15,299 nucleotides of DNA from Litorivivens sp041625495 (GTDB taxonomy: Bacteria > Pseudomonadota > Gammaproteobacteria > Pseudomonadales > Spongiibacteraceae). Below, in pieces: positions 1 through 6,377 of this stretch. The stretch is taken from assembly GCF_041625495.1 (NCBI RefSeq), contig NZ_JBFJTH010000092.1, forward strand, positions 1 to 15,299, written 5' to 3'. The notes beneath the pieces were generated by a model, which saw nothing but the letters and a program-made list of their open reading frames with translations, was not told where the DNA came from and made no database searches. Position numbers and translations under genes: made by a program. Within the stretch, counting starts at the first letter, position 1, and each line of letters starts with the position of its first letter.

Positions 1-5
1 CGGCT

Positions 6-926
6 TCATATCGCCTCTCGTACACGCTCTACCAGTCCGGCCAATGCCTCACCTTGCTCTTCTTGCACAAAATGCCCAGCGCCTGGAATGGTCATATGCC
101 AATCATTGGCGGCGCCAGGAATACGCTCACGAAATACGTCCGACCAAGCGGCGGTGGCCGGATCGCCGTCACTAAATGCAGTCACAAAGGGCTTTTGCCA
201 TTGATCCAGCAGCGCCCAGACGGCGCGATTTTCAGCGCAGCCAGGCTGATTTTCCCGAAGGGGAATCAGGCTCGGAAACTCAAGCACAGCCGCTTTGTAG
301 CTGGCATCGGGAAATGGTGCATCGTATGCATCCTTCACCGTCTGGCTCAGCGCTGTGACGCAAACGCCGCTGACAATTTCGGACACAGGCAGATCCGTGG
401 CATCGCCAGTCATCGCCACCCAGGCATTAATAATATCGCCCGGCCAGTCCGGCACGCCGGCCGGCGGTGGCTCACAGTTTGGCAGCAGGGTATTGGCGGC
501 AATCACACCGGCGAATCGCTCCGGCATAGCGGCCAGCGTGCTCAGACCAATCGGACCGCCCCAATCCTGACAAACCAGCAAAATATCGCGCAGGTCCAGC
601 GCGCTGACAAAGTCACACATCCAGCTTATAAAACTGGCGTAACTGTAGGCACTGCGATCCGCCAGTTTGTCCGAGCGACCAAAGCCGATATGGTCTGGCG
701 CCACCGCGCGATAACCTGCTTTCGCTATGGCGGCAATCACTTTGCGGTAGGCAAAACTCCAGCTGGGCTCACCATGTAGCATAAGCACTACCGGCGCAGC
801 GCGCGGCCCCTCATCAATATAGGCCATGCGCAGTTCACCCGCGCCGTGAGTCAGCGTGTGGTAATGCGGTGTGAAAGGAAAGTCCGGCAGCGCGCTAAAG
901 CGCTGCTCGGGGGTTCGCAGAATCAT
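6..926 (-). CDS. Haloalkane dehalogenase-like alpha/beta hydrolase (DhlA/HLD-I type)
   Basis: A 306-residue alpha/beta hydrolase that follows Xanthobacter DhlA (about 310 residues) along its whole length, including the N-terminal RTPxQRF motif. Visible active-site elements are the oxyanion loop HGEPSWS (residues 51-57), the nucleophile elbow QDWGG with Asp121 and the adjacent halide-binding Trp122, the likely acid Asp255 in FSDGDP, and His285 in GAGHFVQEE. Family members cleave carbon-halogen bonds hydrolytically in the cytoplasm. The second halide-binding Trp of DhlA (Trp175), in the cap domain before the shared AYxAPFPD motif, aligns here with Cys189 in GVCVT, so true dehalogenase activity is doubtful. 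Some other hydrolase activity, including an OleB-like lactone role, is possible. The start codon overlaps the stop of the upstream ketoacyl synthase gene as ATGA, implying translational coupling. The fold and catalytic triad are clear; the substrate is unknown. Confidence 0.88.
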   Translation of the reverse strand: MILRTPEQRFSALPDFPFTPHYHTLTHGAGELRMAYIDEGPRAAPVVLMLHGEPSWSFAYRKVIAAIAKAGYRAVAPDHIGFGRSDKLADRSAYSYASFISWMCDFVSALDLRDILLVCQDWGGPIGLSTLAAMPERFAGVIAANTLLPNCEPPPAGVPDWPGDIINAWVAMTGDATDLPVSEIVSGVCVTALSQTVKDAYDAPFPDASYKAAVLEFPSLIPLRENQPGCAENRAVWALLDQWQKPFVTAFSDGDPATAAWSDVFRERIPGAANDWHMTIPGAGHFVQEEQGEALAGLVERVREAI

Positions 927-2005
927 TGGCCGTTTGCGCGCCGACCACCCTCAATCCACGGCTGCAGTATTTCCAATGCGGTTTTGTCACAGGGTGGCAG
1001 CTCGTCGTCGCAGGTACCCAGCGGCTCTACCCGATCGCCCCATTTCACCACAAAGGCGCCCCAGGTAAGACCGGCCCCGAATGCTGCCGCCAAGACGTGG
1101 TCACCTGGCTTAATACGACCCTGCTCCAGCGCCTCACATAGGGCAACTGGCACAGTGGCCGCTGAGGTATTGCCGTATTTTTCGATATTGACCATCACCT
1201 TGTCCATCGGCGCGTTCAATCGTTTGGCCAAGGTTTCTATAATGCGGATATTGGCTTGGTGAGGAATCACCAGGTCTATGTCTTCAGGCTTCAAGTTCAG
1301 GCGATCGAGGACGTTGTTCATGGCAAACCCCATGCCTCTCACCGCGCGTTTAAAGATCTCCTGGCCTTCAAAATTAATCGCAAAGTGTCCATCTATCGGG
1401 CCAAATCGCTCTCGAACTGAGCCAGAGTCACAGGCCATGAGAATATCTCTCGCATCACCATCGCAGCCCAATTTATCTGCCAGCAGACCACATTCCTCTT
1501 CGCTGGGTTCCACGATGACTGCACCGGCGGCATCGCCGAACAGCACAGATACCTCGCGCATGGTCCAGTCCAGGTAGTAGGGAATGCCGTCTACCCCAAT
1601 TACCATCACTCGCTCCACGCTGCCAGCACGCACCATCGCGGTGGCAATACTGAGTCCGTAGACAAAGCCAGTGCAGGCGGCATTGAGATCAAACACGGCC
1701 GCATTTTTAGCGCCCAGCATATCCTGCACTGCGGAGGCACCATTGGGAATCATATTATCGGGGGCTGCGGTCGCCAGGATGATCATGTCGATATCCGACG
1801 CTTCAAGACCGGCAGCTGCAAGTGCCCGCTTACCCGCCAGCGCCGCCAGCTCAGAGTACTTCACATGGGTTATGCGACGCTCTTTAATGCCGGTACGGCT
1901 GCTGATCCACTCGTCAGAGGTTTCCATAACGGTGGTGAGGTCTTCATTGGTCAAAACGGCGGGCGGCAGGCATTTTCCCCAGCCCGTGATATTGGCGTAT
2001 CGCAT
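923..2005 (-). CDS. Beta-ketoacyl-ACP synthase III family protein (FabH-like)
   Basis: A 360-residue thiolase-fold condensing enzyme. The FabH catalytic triad is intact: Cys111 in AACTGF, His249 in PHQANIRI and Asn279 in YGNTSAA. The N-terminal SDEWISSRTGIKERR segment is also typical of the family. KASIII enzymes condense an acyl-CoA with malonyl-ACP to start or feed fatty acid or related chain synthesis. The protein is about 40 residues longer than E. coli FabH (317), mostly as a C-terminal tail after AFGAGLTWGAFVVKW. This suggests an accessory KASIII, such as those taking longer acyl-CoA primers, rather than the housekeeping FabH; no fab gene cluster surrounds it. It is the first gene of a two-gene minus-strand operon with the dehalogenase homologue and is divergent from a TetR gene. 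No strong Shine-Dalgarno precedes the ATG. Family assignment is secure; primer and pathway are unknown. Confidence 0.92.
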   Translation of the reverse strand: MRYANITGWGKCLPPAVLTNEDLTTVMETSDEWISSRTGIKERRITHVKYSELAALAGKRALAAAGLEASDIDMIILATAAPDNMIPNGASAVQDMLGAKNAAVFDLNAACTGFVYGLSIATAMVRAGSVERVMVIGVDGIPYYLDWTMREVSVLFGDAAGAVIVEPSEEECGLLADKLGCDGDARDILMACDSGSVRERFGPIDGHFAINFEGQEIFKRAVRGMGFAMNNVLDRLNLKPEDIDLVIPHQANIRIIETLAKRLNAPMDKVMVNIEKYGNTSAATVPVALCEALEQGRIKPGDHVLAAAFGAGLTWGAFVVKWGDRVEPLGTCDDELPPCDKTALEILQPWIEGGRRANGQ

Positions 2006-2206
2006 GGCAATCGGCTTCTGGTGTTATAAATTCAAGGCCGATTATGCAACAGCGTCCACCGCATCGCTATCCCGTTCTCGGTCAACCGCGCACCAAATGA
2101 GGTCAAATTGGCACTCGCCACCACCGCATATGTACTTTTACGGGTACCCGCACCACATCCTAAATGGCTAACATCACTTTAAATCATCACTGTGACGTAA
2201 GTAATC
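2006..2206. promoter_or_regulatory. Divergent promoter region between KASIII and tetR genes
   Basis: A 201-bp gap between two divergent genes, so it should hold promoters for both and is the natural place for a TetR operator. It contains a perfect 10-bp palindrome CGGGTACCCG at 2141-2150, preceded by a second GTAC at 2132-2135, and a short interrupted repeat TGGC-ACTC-GCCA at 2109-2120. On the minus strand an AT-rich TTATAA (2024-2029) lies about 20 bp before the KASIII start and could be a -10 element. No convincing -35 boxes were found. The operator assignment is inference from position and symmetry only. Confidence 0.4.
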
Positions 2207-2821
2207 ATGGCAACCAGTAGACGTTGGGGCCGCGGGGCCCGAGTAGACGACCTCGACACCGGACGCAAAAAACTCCTTCAAGCGGCTATTACCTGTTTTG
2301 TGAGCAAAGGCATACAGGCAACCACGATTGAAGATATCGCTAACGCCGCAAATGTGACGCGTAGGACCGTATATCGCTATTACGCAGGCAAATCCGAGCT
2401 GCTTGAGGCCGTAGTAGAATTGGAGCGCAAGCGCCTGTTCGAACGCATGCACCAAGCCGCTGAGCCTTACCACCAGGACTTTCCGCGAATGCTGGAAGAA
2501 TGCCTGGCCAGCGCGGCCCAACTGCTGTCACCCAATATGGGCGCACCTGATCTCATCAGCGAACAGAACGCCGCCTCAGCCATTCCACATATGCTGGGCG
2601 AGGAATCTCTGGCCGAATGGCACGGTCTGCTCGAAGAGCCCTACGCCAACTACCGGCGTGACCATGGCGATATCGGCTCACTGGAACAGATCATCGACGT
2701 GCTGGGACGGCTGGTGTTGAGCTTTCGTTATCTGCCCTGCAGTGCCGACGATATCCGCCGCGCTATGGATGCTTTCCTCACCCTGTCGAGACGCAAACCC
2801 TCTTCGCTCCGTCTGGTATAA
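2207..2821 (+). CDS. TetR/AcrR family transcriptional regulator
   Basis: A 204-residue regulator with an N-terminal TetR DNA-binding domain at about residues 19-65: a first helix (KKLLQAAITCFVSKG) followed by the helix-turn-helix TTIEDIANAANVTRRTVYRYYAGKSELL split over residues 39-66. The remaining 140 residues are the variable ligand-binding and dimerisation domain, giving no ligand clue. It lies divergent from the KASIII/hydrolase operon and 146 bp ahead of the acyl-CoA dehydrogenase pair on the same strand, so it may repress either or both in response to an acyl-CoA or related lipid. This is inference from position. The ATG used has little Shine-Dalgarno complementarity upstream, but no better in-frame start is apparent and the protein is of normal family length. 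Confidence 0.9.
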   Translation: MATSRRWGRGARVDDLDTGRKKLLQAAITCFVSKGIQATTIEDIANAANVTRRTVYRYYAGKSELLEAVVELERKRLFERMHQAAEPYHQDFPRMLEECLASAAQLLSPNMGAPDLISEQNAASAIPHMLGEESLAEWHGLLEEPYANYRRDHGDIGSLEQIIDVLGRLVLSFRYLPCSADDIRRAMDAFLTLSRRKPSSLRLV

Positions 2822-2829
2822 CCGAGTTC

Positions 2830-2855
2830 AGGGTCACTGTGTGCGCACTGACCCT
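2830..2855. repeat. Imperfect inverted repeat after tetR
   Basis: AGGGTCA and TGACCCT (7-bp perfect arms) flank a 12-nt centre that itself contains the palindrome GTGCGCAC. It begins 9 bp after the tetR stop codon. There is no T-tract on either side, so it is a poor intrinsic terminator. It could be a stem in the transcript or an operator for the downstream acyl-CoA dehydrogenase genes. Only the symmetry is observed. Confidence 0.4.
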
Positions 2856-2967
2856 CCGCCACTGACCCGATCTGGCAGCCCCGGCGCAGGCTTTTGTCAT
2901 TGCTGACTCCGCGGGGCATCGCTAAGCTTCCCGATTCCTGAAACCGCACAGAATCCGGGAGCAAGGC

Positions 2968-4080
2968 ATGAACTTTGACTTCTCTGAAGATCAAAAATTT
3001 ATCCAGGAGCAGGCTCGCAACTTTCTGAGCAGCGAGTGCTCTACCGCACGCGTTCGCCAGACGTTGGAAGGCGAGCAGGCATACGATCAGGCACTCTGGC
3101 AACAGATTGTCGAGCTGGGTTGGCCCGCCACCGCCATTTCCGAAGAGCACGGAGGCCTCGGCCTGGGTTACCTCGAGCTTTGCGTGATCGCTGAAGAACT
3201 CGGTCGCTCACTGGCGCCTGTACCTTTTATTGCCTCTGTATATCTCGCCACCGAAGCCATCAAACTGGCAGCTGCCCCCCAGCAACAGGCCAGCTGGCTA
3301 CCGCAGCTCGCCTGCGGTGACTGGGTTGGCTGCCTGGCAGTCAATGAATCGCGCGGCGCGTTGCGCGTAGCTGCTACCACGACCAGCGTTGAGGGAAGCA
3401 AACTTAGCGGCCGCAAGACCGCCGTACTGCACGGCGCTATCGCCGACAAGGCAATTGTACTGGCCACAGAAAATGGCACGCCCGGGCTCTATTTGGTTGA
3501 TTTGAATCAGGCAGCCGTCAGCCGAACACCACTGGAAAGCGTCGACCCCACACTGCCGTTGGCAGAGCTGAATTTCAACCAAGCCGACGCAGAAAAACTC
3601 ACCGGCGATGCCGACACCGCAAGCTTACTCAGCACGCTGTTTGATCGCGCTGCTGTGCTGCTCTCCTTTGAACAGATTGGCGGCTGTGACGCAGCACTGC
3701 AAATGGGCAAAGATTACACCACAGGCCGTTACGCCTTTGGTCGTCAGGTTGCTTCTTTTCAAGCGATCAAGCACAAGTTCGCCGACATGTTTGTGGCCAC
3801 CGAGCTGGCGCGATCCAATGCCTATTATGGCGCCTGGGCGCTGTCGGCAGACGACCCGGAACTGCCGCTGGCAGCCGCAACGGCACGAGTGAGTGCCATC
3901 GATGCCTACTATCAATCCAGCAAGGAAAACATTCAGGCTCACGGCGGCATGGGTTTTACCTGGGAGTTTGACTGCCACCTCTACTATCGCCGAGCCCAGG
4001 CTTTATCGCTGATTCTGGGCGGCAACCCCCACTGGAAAGAACTGCTGGTCGAACGCCTGCTGCGCATCAAGGCAGCCTGA
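2968..4080 (+). CDS. Acyl-CoA dehydrogenase family protein, degenerate-motif subunit
   Basis: A 370-residue acyl-CoA dehydrogenase-fold protein. The N-terminal helical domain (MNFDFSEDQKFIQEQARNFL) and the C-terminal domain, with GRYAFGRQVASFQAIKHKFADM (about 253-274, in two parts) and QAHGGMGFTWEFDCHLYYRR (323-342), are typical. The middle beta domain is eroded: the usual FAD-contacting TEPxAGSD motif is reduced to AVNESRGA (124-131). The usual medium-chain catalytic Glu position falls in ILGGNPHW (349-356), with no Glu. The IVD/LCAD-type alternative Glu of an ERL motif reads as Asp226-Arg227. This pattern is typical of the partner subunit in two-gene heteromeric acyl-CoA dehydrogenases such as those of steroid side-chain degradation. 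A good Shine-Dalgarno (GGGAGCAAGG) precedes the ATG. The second subunit gene follows after 16 bp. Confidence 0.9.
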   Translation: MNFDFSEDQKFIQEQARNFLSSECSTARVRQTLEGEQAYDQALWQQIVELGWPATAISEEHGGLGLGYLELCVIAEELGRSLAPVPFIASVYLATEAIKLAAAPQQQASWLPQLACGDWVGCLAVNESRGALRVAATTTSVEGSKLSGRKTAVLHGAIADKAIVLATENGTPGLYLVDLNQAAVSRTPLESVDPTLPLAELNFNQADAEKLTGDADTASLLSTLFDRAAVLLSFEQIGGCDAALQMGKDYTTGRYAFGRQVASFQAIKHKFADMFVATELARSNAYYGAWALSADDPELPLAAATARVSAIDAYYQSSKENIQAHGGMGFTWEFDCHLYYRRAQALSLILGGNPHWKELLVERLLRIKAA

Positions 4081-4096
4081 GACGAGGAACGCAACG

Positions 4097-5320
4097 ATGG
4101 ATTTTAAAGATACTCCCGAACAAGCAGAATTTCGCAAAGAAGTTCAGGCCTGGCTAAAAGCCAATGCCACCCCCAAGAGCAAAGACAGTGGCCGAGGCAG
4201 CCAGGAAGCCGCCTACGATAAAGCCAAAGCCTGGTATAAAAAGGTGTTTGACGCGGGTTACGCCTGCCCGACCTGGCCAAAAGAATACGGCGGCGCCGGT
4301 CTTACCCAGATCCACAAAGTGATCTGGTCACAAGAAGTTGCCAAATACGACGAACCCGACGGCTATTTTGTCATCGGCCAGGGCAATTGCGGCCCTGCGC
4401 TTATGCATTTTGCGGCTGAAGAACAAAAGAAAGCCCTGCTACCACGCATGGCCTCTGCGGAAGACGTCTGGTGCCAGTTGTTTTCAGAGCCCAGTGCCGG
4501 CTCCGACGTTGCCGGTCTGCGCACCAAGGCTGAACAGCAGGGTGACAAATGGATCGTCAACGGCCAGAAAATTTGGACCTCGGGCGCCCAACATTCGGAC
4601 TACGGTGTGATTCTCTGCCGAACCGATCCCGACGTGTCGAAATACCGTGGCATGACCATGTTTTATATCGACATGAAGCAAGCCGGTGTTGATGTGCAGC
4701 CCATCAAGCAGATGGATGGCGGCTCACATTTTAACGAGGTGTTTTTCAACAACGCAGAAATTCCTGACAGCCAGCGCCTGGGTGAAATCGGTGGCGGCTG
4801 GGGCGCAGCTCTGCTGGTACTGATGAATGAGCGGCTCGCCATTTCTGGCGTGCAACCCGATGGCTTTCCCGAGTTCTTCGAACTCGTACAAACCCTGGAA
4901 ATCGATGGTGAGCCAGTGGTTGACAACCCCGTTGTGCGCGACCGACTCGCCACCTGGTATACCCAACATGCGGGCATCAAGGCATCAACCAATCGCATGC
5001 TGACCGCCGTCGCCAAGGGCGGCATGCCCGGCGCTGAGGCAGCCCTGGGCAAACTGGTGGGCGCAGTAATGAATCAGGACATTGCCAATTTCGCCCTGCA
5101 ATTGATGGCTGATACCGGCGCCATCTGCGACGAGGCTATGGCTCCGCAAAAAGCGCACTTTCAGAAGTCAGTCCTATTCGCCCCGGGCATTCGCCTTGCC
5201 GGAGGCACCGACGAAGTCATGCGCAACATCATTGCCGAGCAAGTACTCGGTTTACCGCAGGAACCCCGTGCCGACAAGGGTATGGCCTTTAAAGACATTC
5301 CCTCCGGCAATCAGCACTGA
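4097..5320 (+). CDS. Acyl-CoA dehydrogenase, catalytic subunit of a probable heteromer
   Basis: A 407-residue acyl-CoA dehydrogenase that introduces an alpha-beta double bond into an acyl-CoA using FAD, with electrons passed to ETF. FAD-binding motifs are intact: CQLFSEPSAGSDVAGLRTKA (126-145) and WIVNGQKIWTSGAQHSDYG (152-170). The C-terminal motif is LAGGTDEVMRNIIAEQVLGL (367-386), in which Gly replaces the Glu of the medium-chain YEGT motif. A Glu at position 245 in MNERLAI matches the alternative catalytic base of isovaleryl- and long-chain enzymes and of FadE26/ChsE4-type subunits, so it is the candidate base. A strong GAGGA Shine-Dalgarno lies just upstream, and the gene sits 16 bp after the degenerate subunit. 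The tandem layout suggests an alpha2beta2 enzyme for a bulky, branched or steroid-like acyl-CoA. That substrate is inference. Confidence 0.93.
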   Translation: MDFKDTPEQAEFRKEVQAWLKANATPKSKDSGRGSQEAAYDKAKAWYKKVFDAGYACPTWPKEYGGAGLTQIHKVIWSQEVAKYDEPDGYFVIGQGNCGPALMHFAAEEQKKALLPRMASAEDVWCQLFSEPSAGSDVAGLRTKAEQQGDKWIVNGQKIWTSGAQHSDYGVILCRTDPDVSKYRGMTMFYIDMKQAGVDVQPIKQMDGGSHFNEVFFNNAEIPDSQRLGEIGGGWGAALLVLMNERLAISGVQPDGFPEFFELVQTLEIDGEPVVDNPVVRDRLATWYTQHAGIKASTNRMLTAVAKGGMPGAEAALGKLVGAVMNQDIANFALQLMADTGAICDEAMAPQKAHFQKSVLFAPGIRLAGGTDEVMRNIIAEQVLGLPQEPRADKGMAFKDIPSGNQH

Positions 5321-5332
5321 CATCAGTAAGCG

Positions 5333-5370
5333 GTTCAGGGTAGTAGTGGTTTTTCCTTACTACCCTGAAC
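5333..5370 (+). terminator. Long hairpin after the acyl-CoA dehydrogenase genes
   Basis: A perfect 13-bp stem, GTTCAGGGTAGTA at 5333-5345 pairing with TACTACCCTGAAC at 5358-5370, encloses a 12-nt T-rich loop. It starts 12 bp after the stop codon of the second dehydrogenase. No T-tract follows on either strand, so it may stabilise the mRNA 3' end or act as an atypical terminator rather than a classic intrinsic one. Confidence 0.6.
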
Positions 5371-5427
5371 AAACAAACCCTTTAGCATGACAGAAAACTA
5401 GACTGATCCACATGGAGAGTCGGAATC

Positions 5428-5604
5428 GTGTCCATGCTGAAAACCAAAGCCTCGTCAAACCGCTCCGCAAAACCTGCTGTACGAAAACCAGACAATACCG
5501 CCTTTGAAATGCCGCCCGGCTACCGCGATCACACCCTGCGACGCTTGCGTGAAAGCTACACTGGCGATTGGTGGCTCAACGTCGACTATGTGATCCGCCA
5601 TTAA
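5428..5604 (+). CDS. Small protein with GDWWLNVDYV C-terminal signature, copy 1
   Basis: A 58-residue protein of no family I recognise. The GTG at 5428 is chosen because GGAGAG (5414-5419) lies 8 bp upstream; an in-frame ATG at 5434 is the alternative. The first 25 residues are Lys/Ser/Arg-rich and probably disordered. From Phe26 on, it aligns without gaps to the next gene: F.MP..Y (26-32), LR (40-41) and GDWWLNVDYV (46-55), ending in IRH. There is no signal peptide, membrane helix or cysteine. The conserved tail with two Trp and acidic and aromatic residues looks like a binding motif or a small folded core. It lies between the dehydrogenase hairpin and its paralogue. That it is a real gene is supported by the duplication and amino-acid-level conservation with differing codons; the function is unknown. 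Confidence 0.8.
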   Translation: MSMLKTKASSNRSAKPAVRKPDNTAFEMPPGYRDHTLRRLRESYTGDWWLNVDYVIRH

Positions 5605-5763
5605 CCACCAAAGGCTCCGCAAGCGCTACCTGACCTTCGGCAATTCCCTACACCACCTCGCGACATACCGTATAGGCGACACAGCCCCGCTTTATTAATC
5701 TGATTACAACAAATGACGCGGCACCAACGCCGCAACAAAAACCAGAAACCACCGGGGTCAACC

Positions 5764-5964
5764 ATGAAAAGCGCGGCAAGCAAAGAGTCAACGAGCCAAT
5801 CCATTCCTCAGGCGACAACCGACCGTCACCACTTCGCGATGCCAGACGCTTATCAATCAGGCGACAGAAAAATGCTCCGAGCATTCTTCTCTGGCGACTG
5901 GTGGCTCAACGTGGATTACGTAGAGCATGAAAGCCAAATTCGACACAACGCAATGGCCGCTTAA
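5764..5964 (+). CDS. Small protein with GDWWLNVDYV C-terminal signature, copy 2
   Basis: A 66-residue paralogue of the preceding small protein. The ATG at 5764 is preferred over one 17 codons upstream at 5713, which has no ribosome site and would add an unconserved N-terminus; a GGGG run (5754-5757) precedes 5764. After a Ser/Thr/Lys-rich lead, residues 24-53 align without gaps to copy 1: FAMPDAY (24-30), LR (38-39) and the identical GDWWLNVDYV (44-53). The IRH that ends copy 1 reappears at 59-61 after a five-residue insertion, followed by NAMAA. Over 22 bp spanning the signature the two genes differ at one base (5561-5582 against 5891-5912), while the N-terminal halves have diverged fully. 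No signal peptide or membrane segment is apparent. Function unknown. Confidence 0.8.
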   Translation: MKSAASKESTSQSIPQATTDRHHFAMPDAYQSGDRKMLRAFFSGDWWLNVDYVEHESQIRHNAMAA

Positions 5965-5996
5965 TTCAGACACATACCACCGGGGGGTTGGTTACC

Positions 5997-6302
5997 ATGA
6001 ATATTGCAGATTTTTTCAATCAACAAATACTTTCACACCTTCATGACAGCCGCGAATTTCTTTTTCAGCTGCTGCGCGATCTCGGGGGGCAATGTGGCGC
6101 TGCTTTAGCCGCCGCCTGGTACCCAGTACAAGATCGCCTGTCCATGCGCTACCACCGCATCGAAAAAGCCTGTCGAGCCGCCGATTTCAACGGCCAACGA
6201 GAGAGCAGCCTACCCACCATACTGACGGCTAGCTACCACTGCCCGAACGATCTTGTGATGCAAGAAAACCTCGAAGCACTGGAACTGATTCAGGGACGCT
6301 AA
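5997..6302 (+). CDS. Hypothetical 101-residue protein
   Basis: An unrecognised protein starting at the ATG at 5997, with a GGGGGG run (5982-5987) 9 bp upstream serving as ribosome site; a TTG three codons earlier (5988) is less likely. The sequence begins MNIADFFNQQILSHLHDSRE and looks mostly helical, with scattered Cys (GGQCGAA, EKACRAA, SYHCPND) but no CxxC pair and no signal peptide. It starts 32 bp after copy 2 of the small-protein pair, and both genes share the sequence ACCACCGGGG before an ACCATGAA start context, so they may be co-transcribed. Ending at 6302, it lies 75 bp before yrfG. Its reading frame uses normal codons for the window. It could belong functionally with the small-protein pair, but nothing in the sequence proves this. 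Confidence 0.68.
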   Translation: MNIADFFNQQILSHLHDSREFLFQLLRDLGGQCGAALAAAWYPVQDRLSMRYHRIEKACRAADFNGQRESSLPTILTASYHCPNDLVMQENLEALELIQGR

Positions 6303-6332
6303 CAAGACTCTCGTGCGCCAACCGTTCAGCAG

Positions 6333-6341
6333 TGGTAAAAT
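6333..6341 (+). promoter_or_regulatory. Candidate extended -10 promoter for yrfG-hslR-hslO
   Basis: TGGTAAAAT matches an extended -10 (TGn followed by TAAAAT), 36 bp before the yrfG ATG. No clear -35 box lies 16-18 bp upstream, as is common for extended -10 promoters. It would drive the three overlapping genes that follow. Prediction by pattern only. Confidence 0.35.
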
Positions 6342-6377
6342 CCGCCGTCTTCACCTTGGTAATTGGAGTGCAAGGCC

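Noticed and set aside
54..779. 241-codon plus-strand open frame
   Set aside because: It lies fully antisense to the dehalogenase homologue, whose motifs are clear, and its translation resembles no protein.
5713..5763. Upstream in-frame ATG extending copy 2 by 17 codons
   Set aside because: No ribosome site, and the extra residues have no match in copy 1; a short GCGGC/GCCGC stem also falls here.
5601..5884. Overlapping minus-strand frames opposite the second small protein
   Set aside because: Antisense to a gene with a conserved paralogue; no ribosome site and no similarity between them and any family.
5428..5964. The small-protein pair as RiPP precursor peptides
   Set aside because: The leader-like part varies while the tail is fixed, no modifying enzyme or transporter is nearby, and the tail lacks Cys/Ser/Thr-rich core features.
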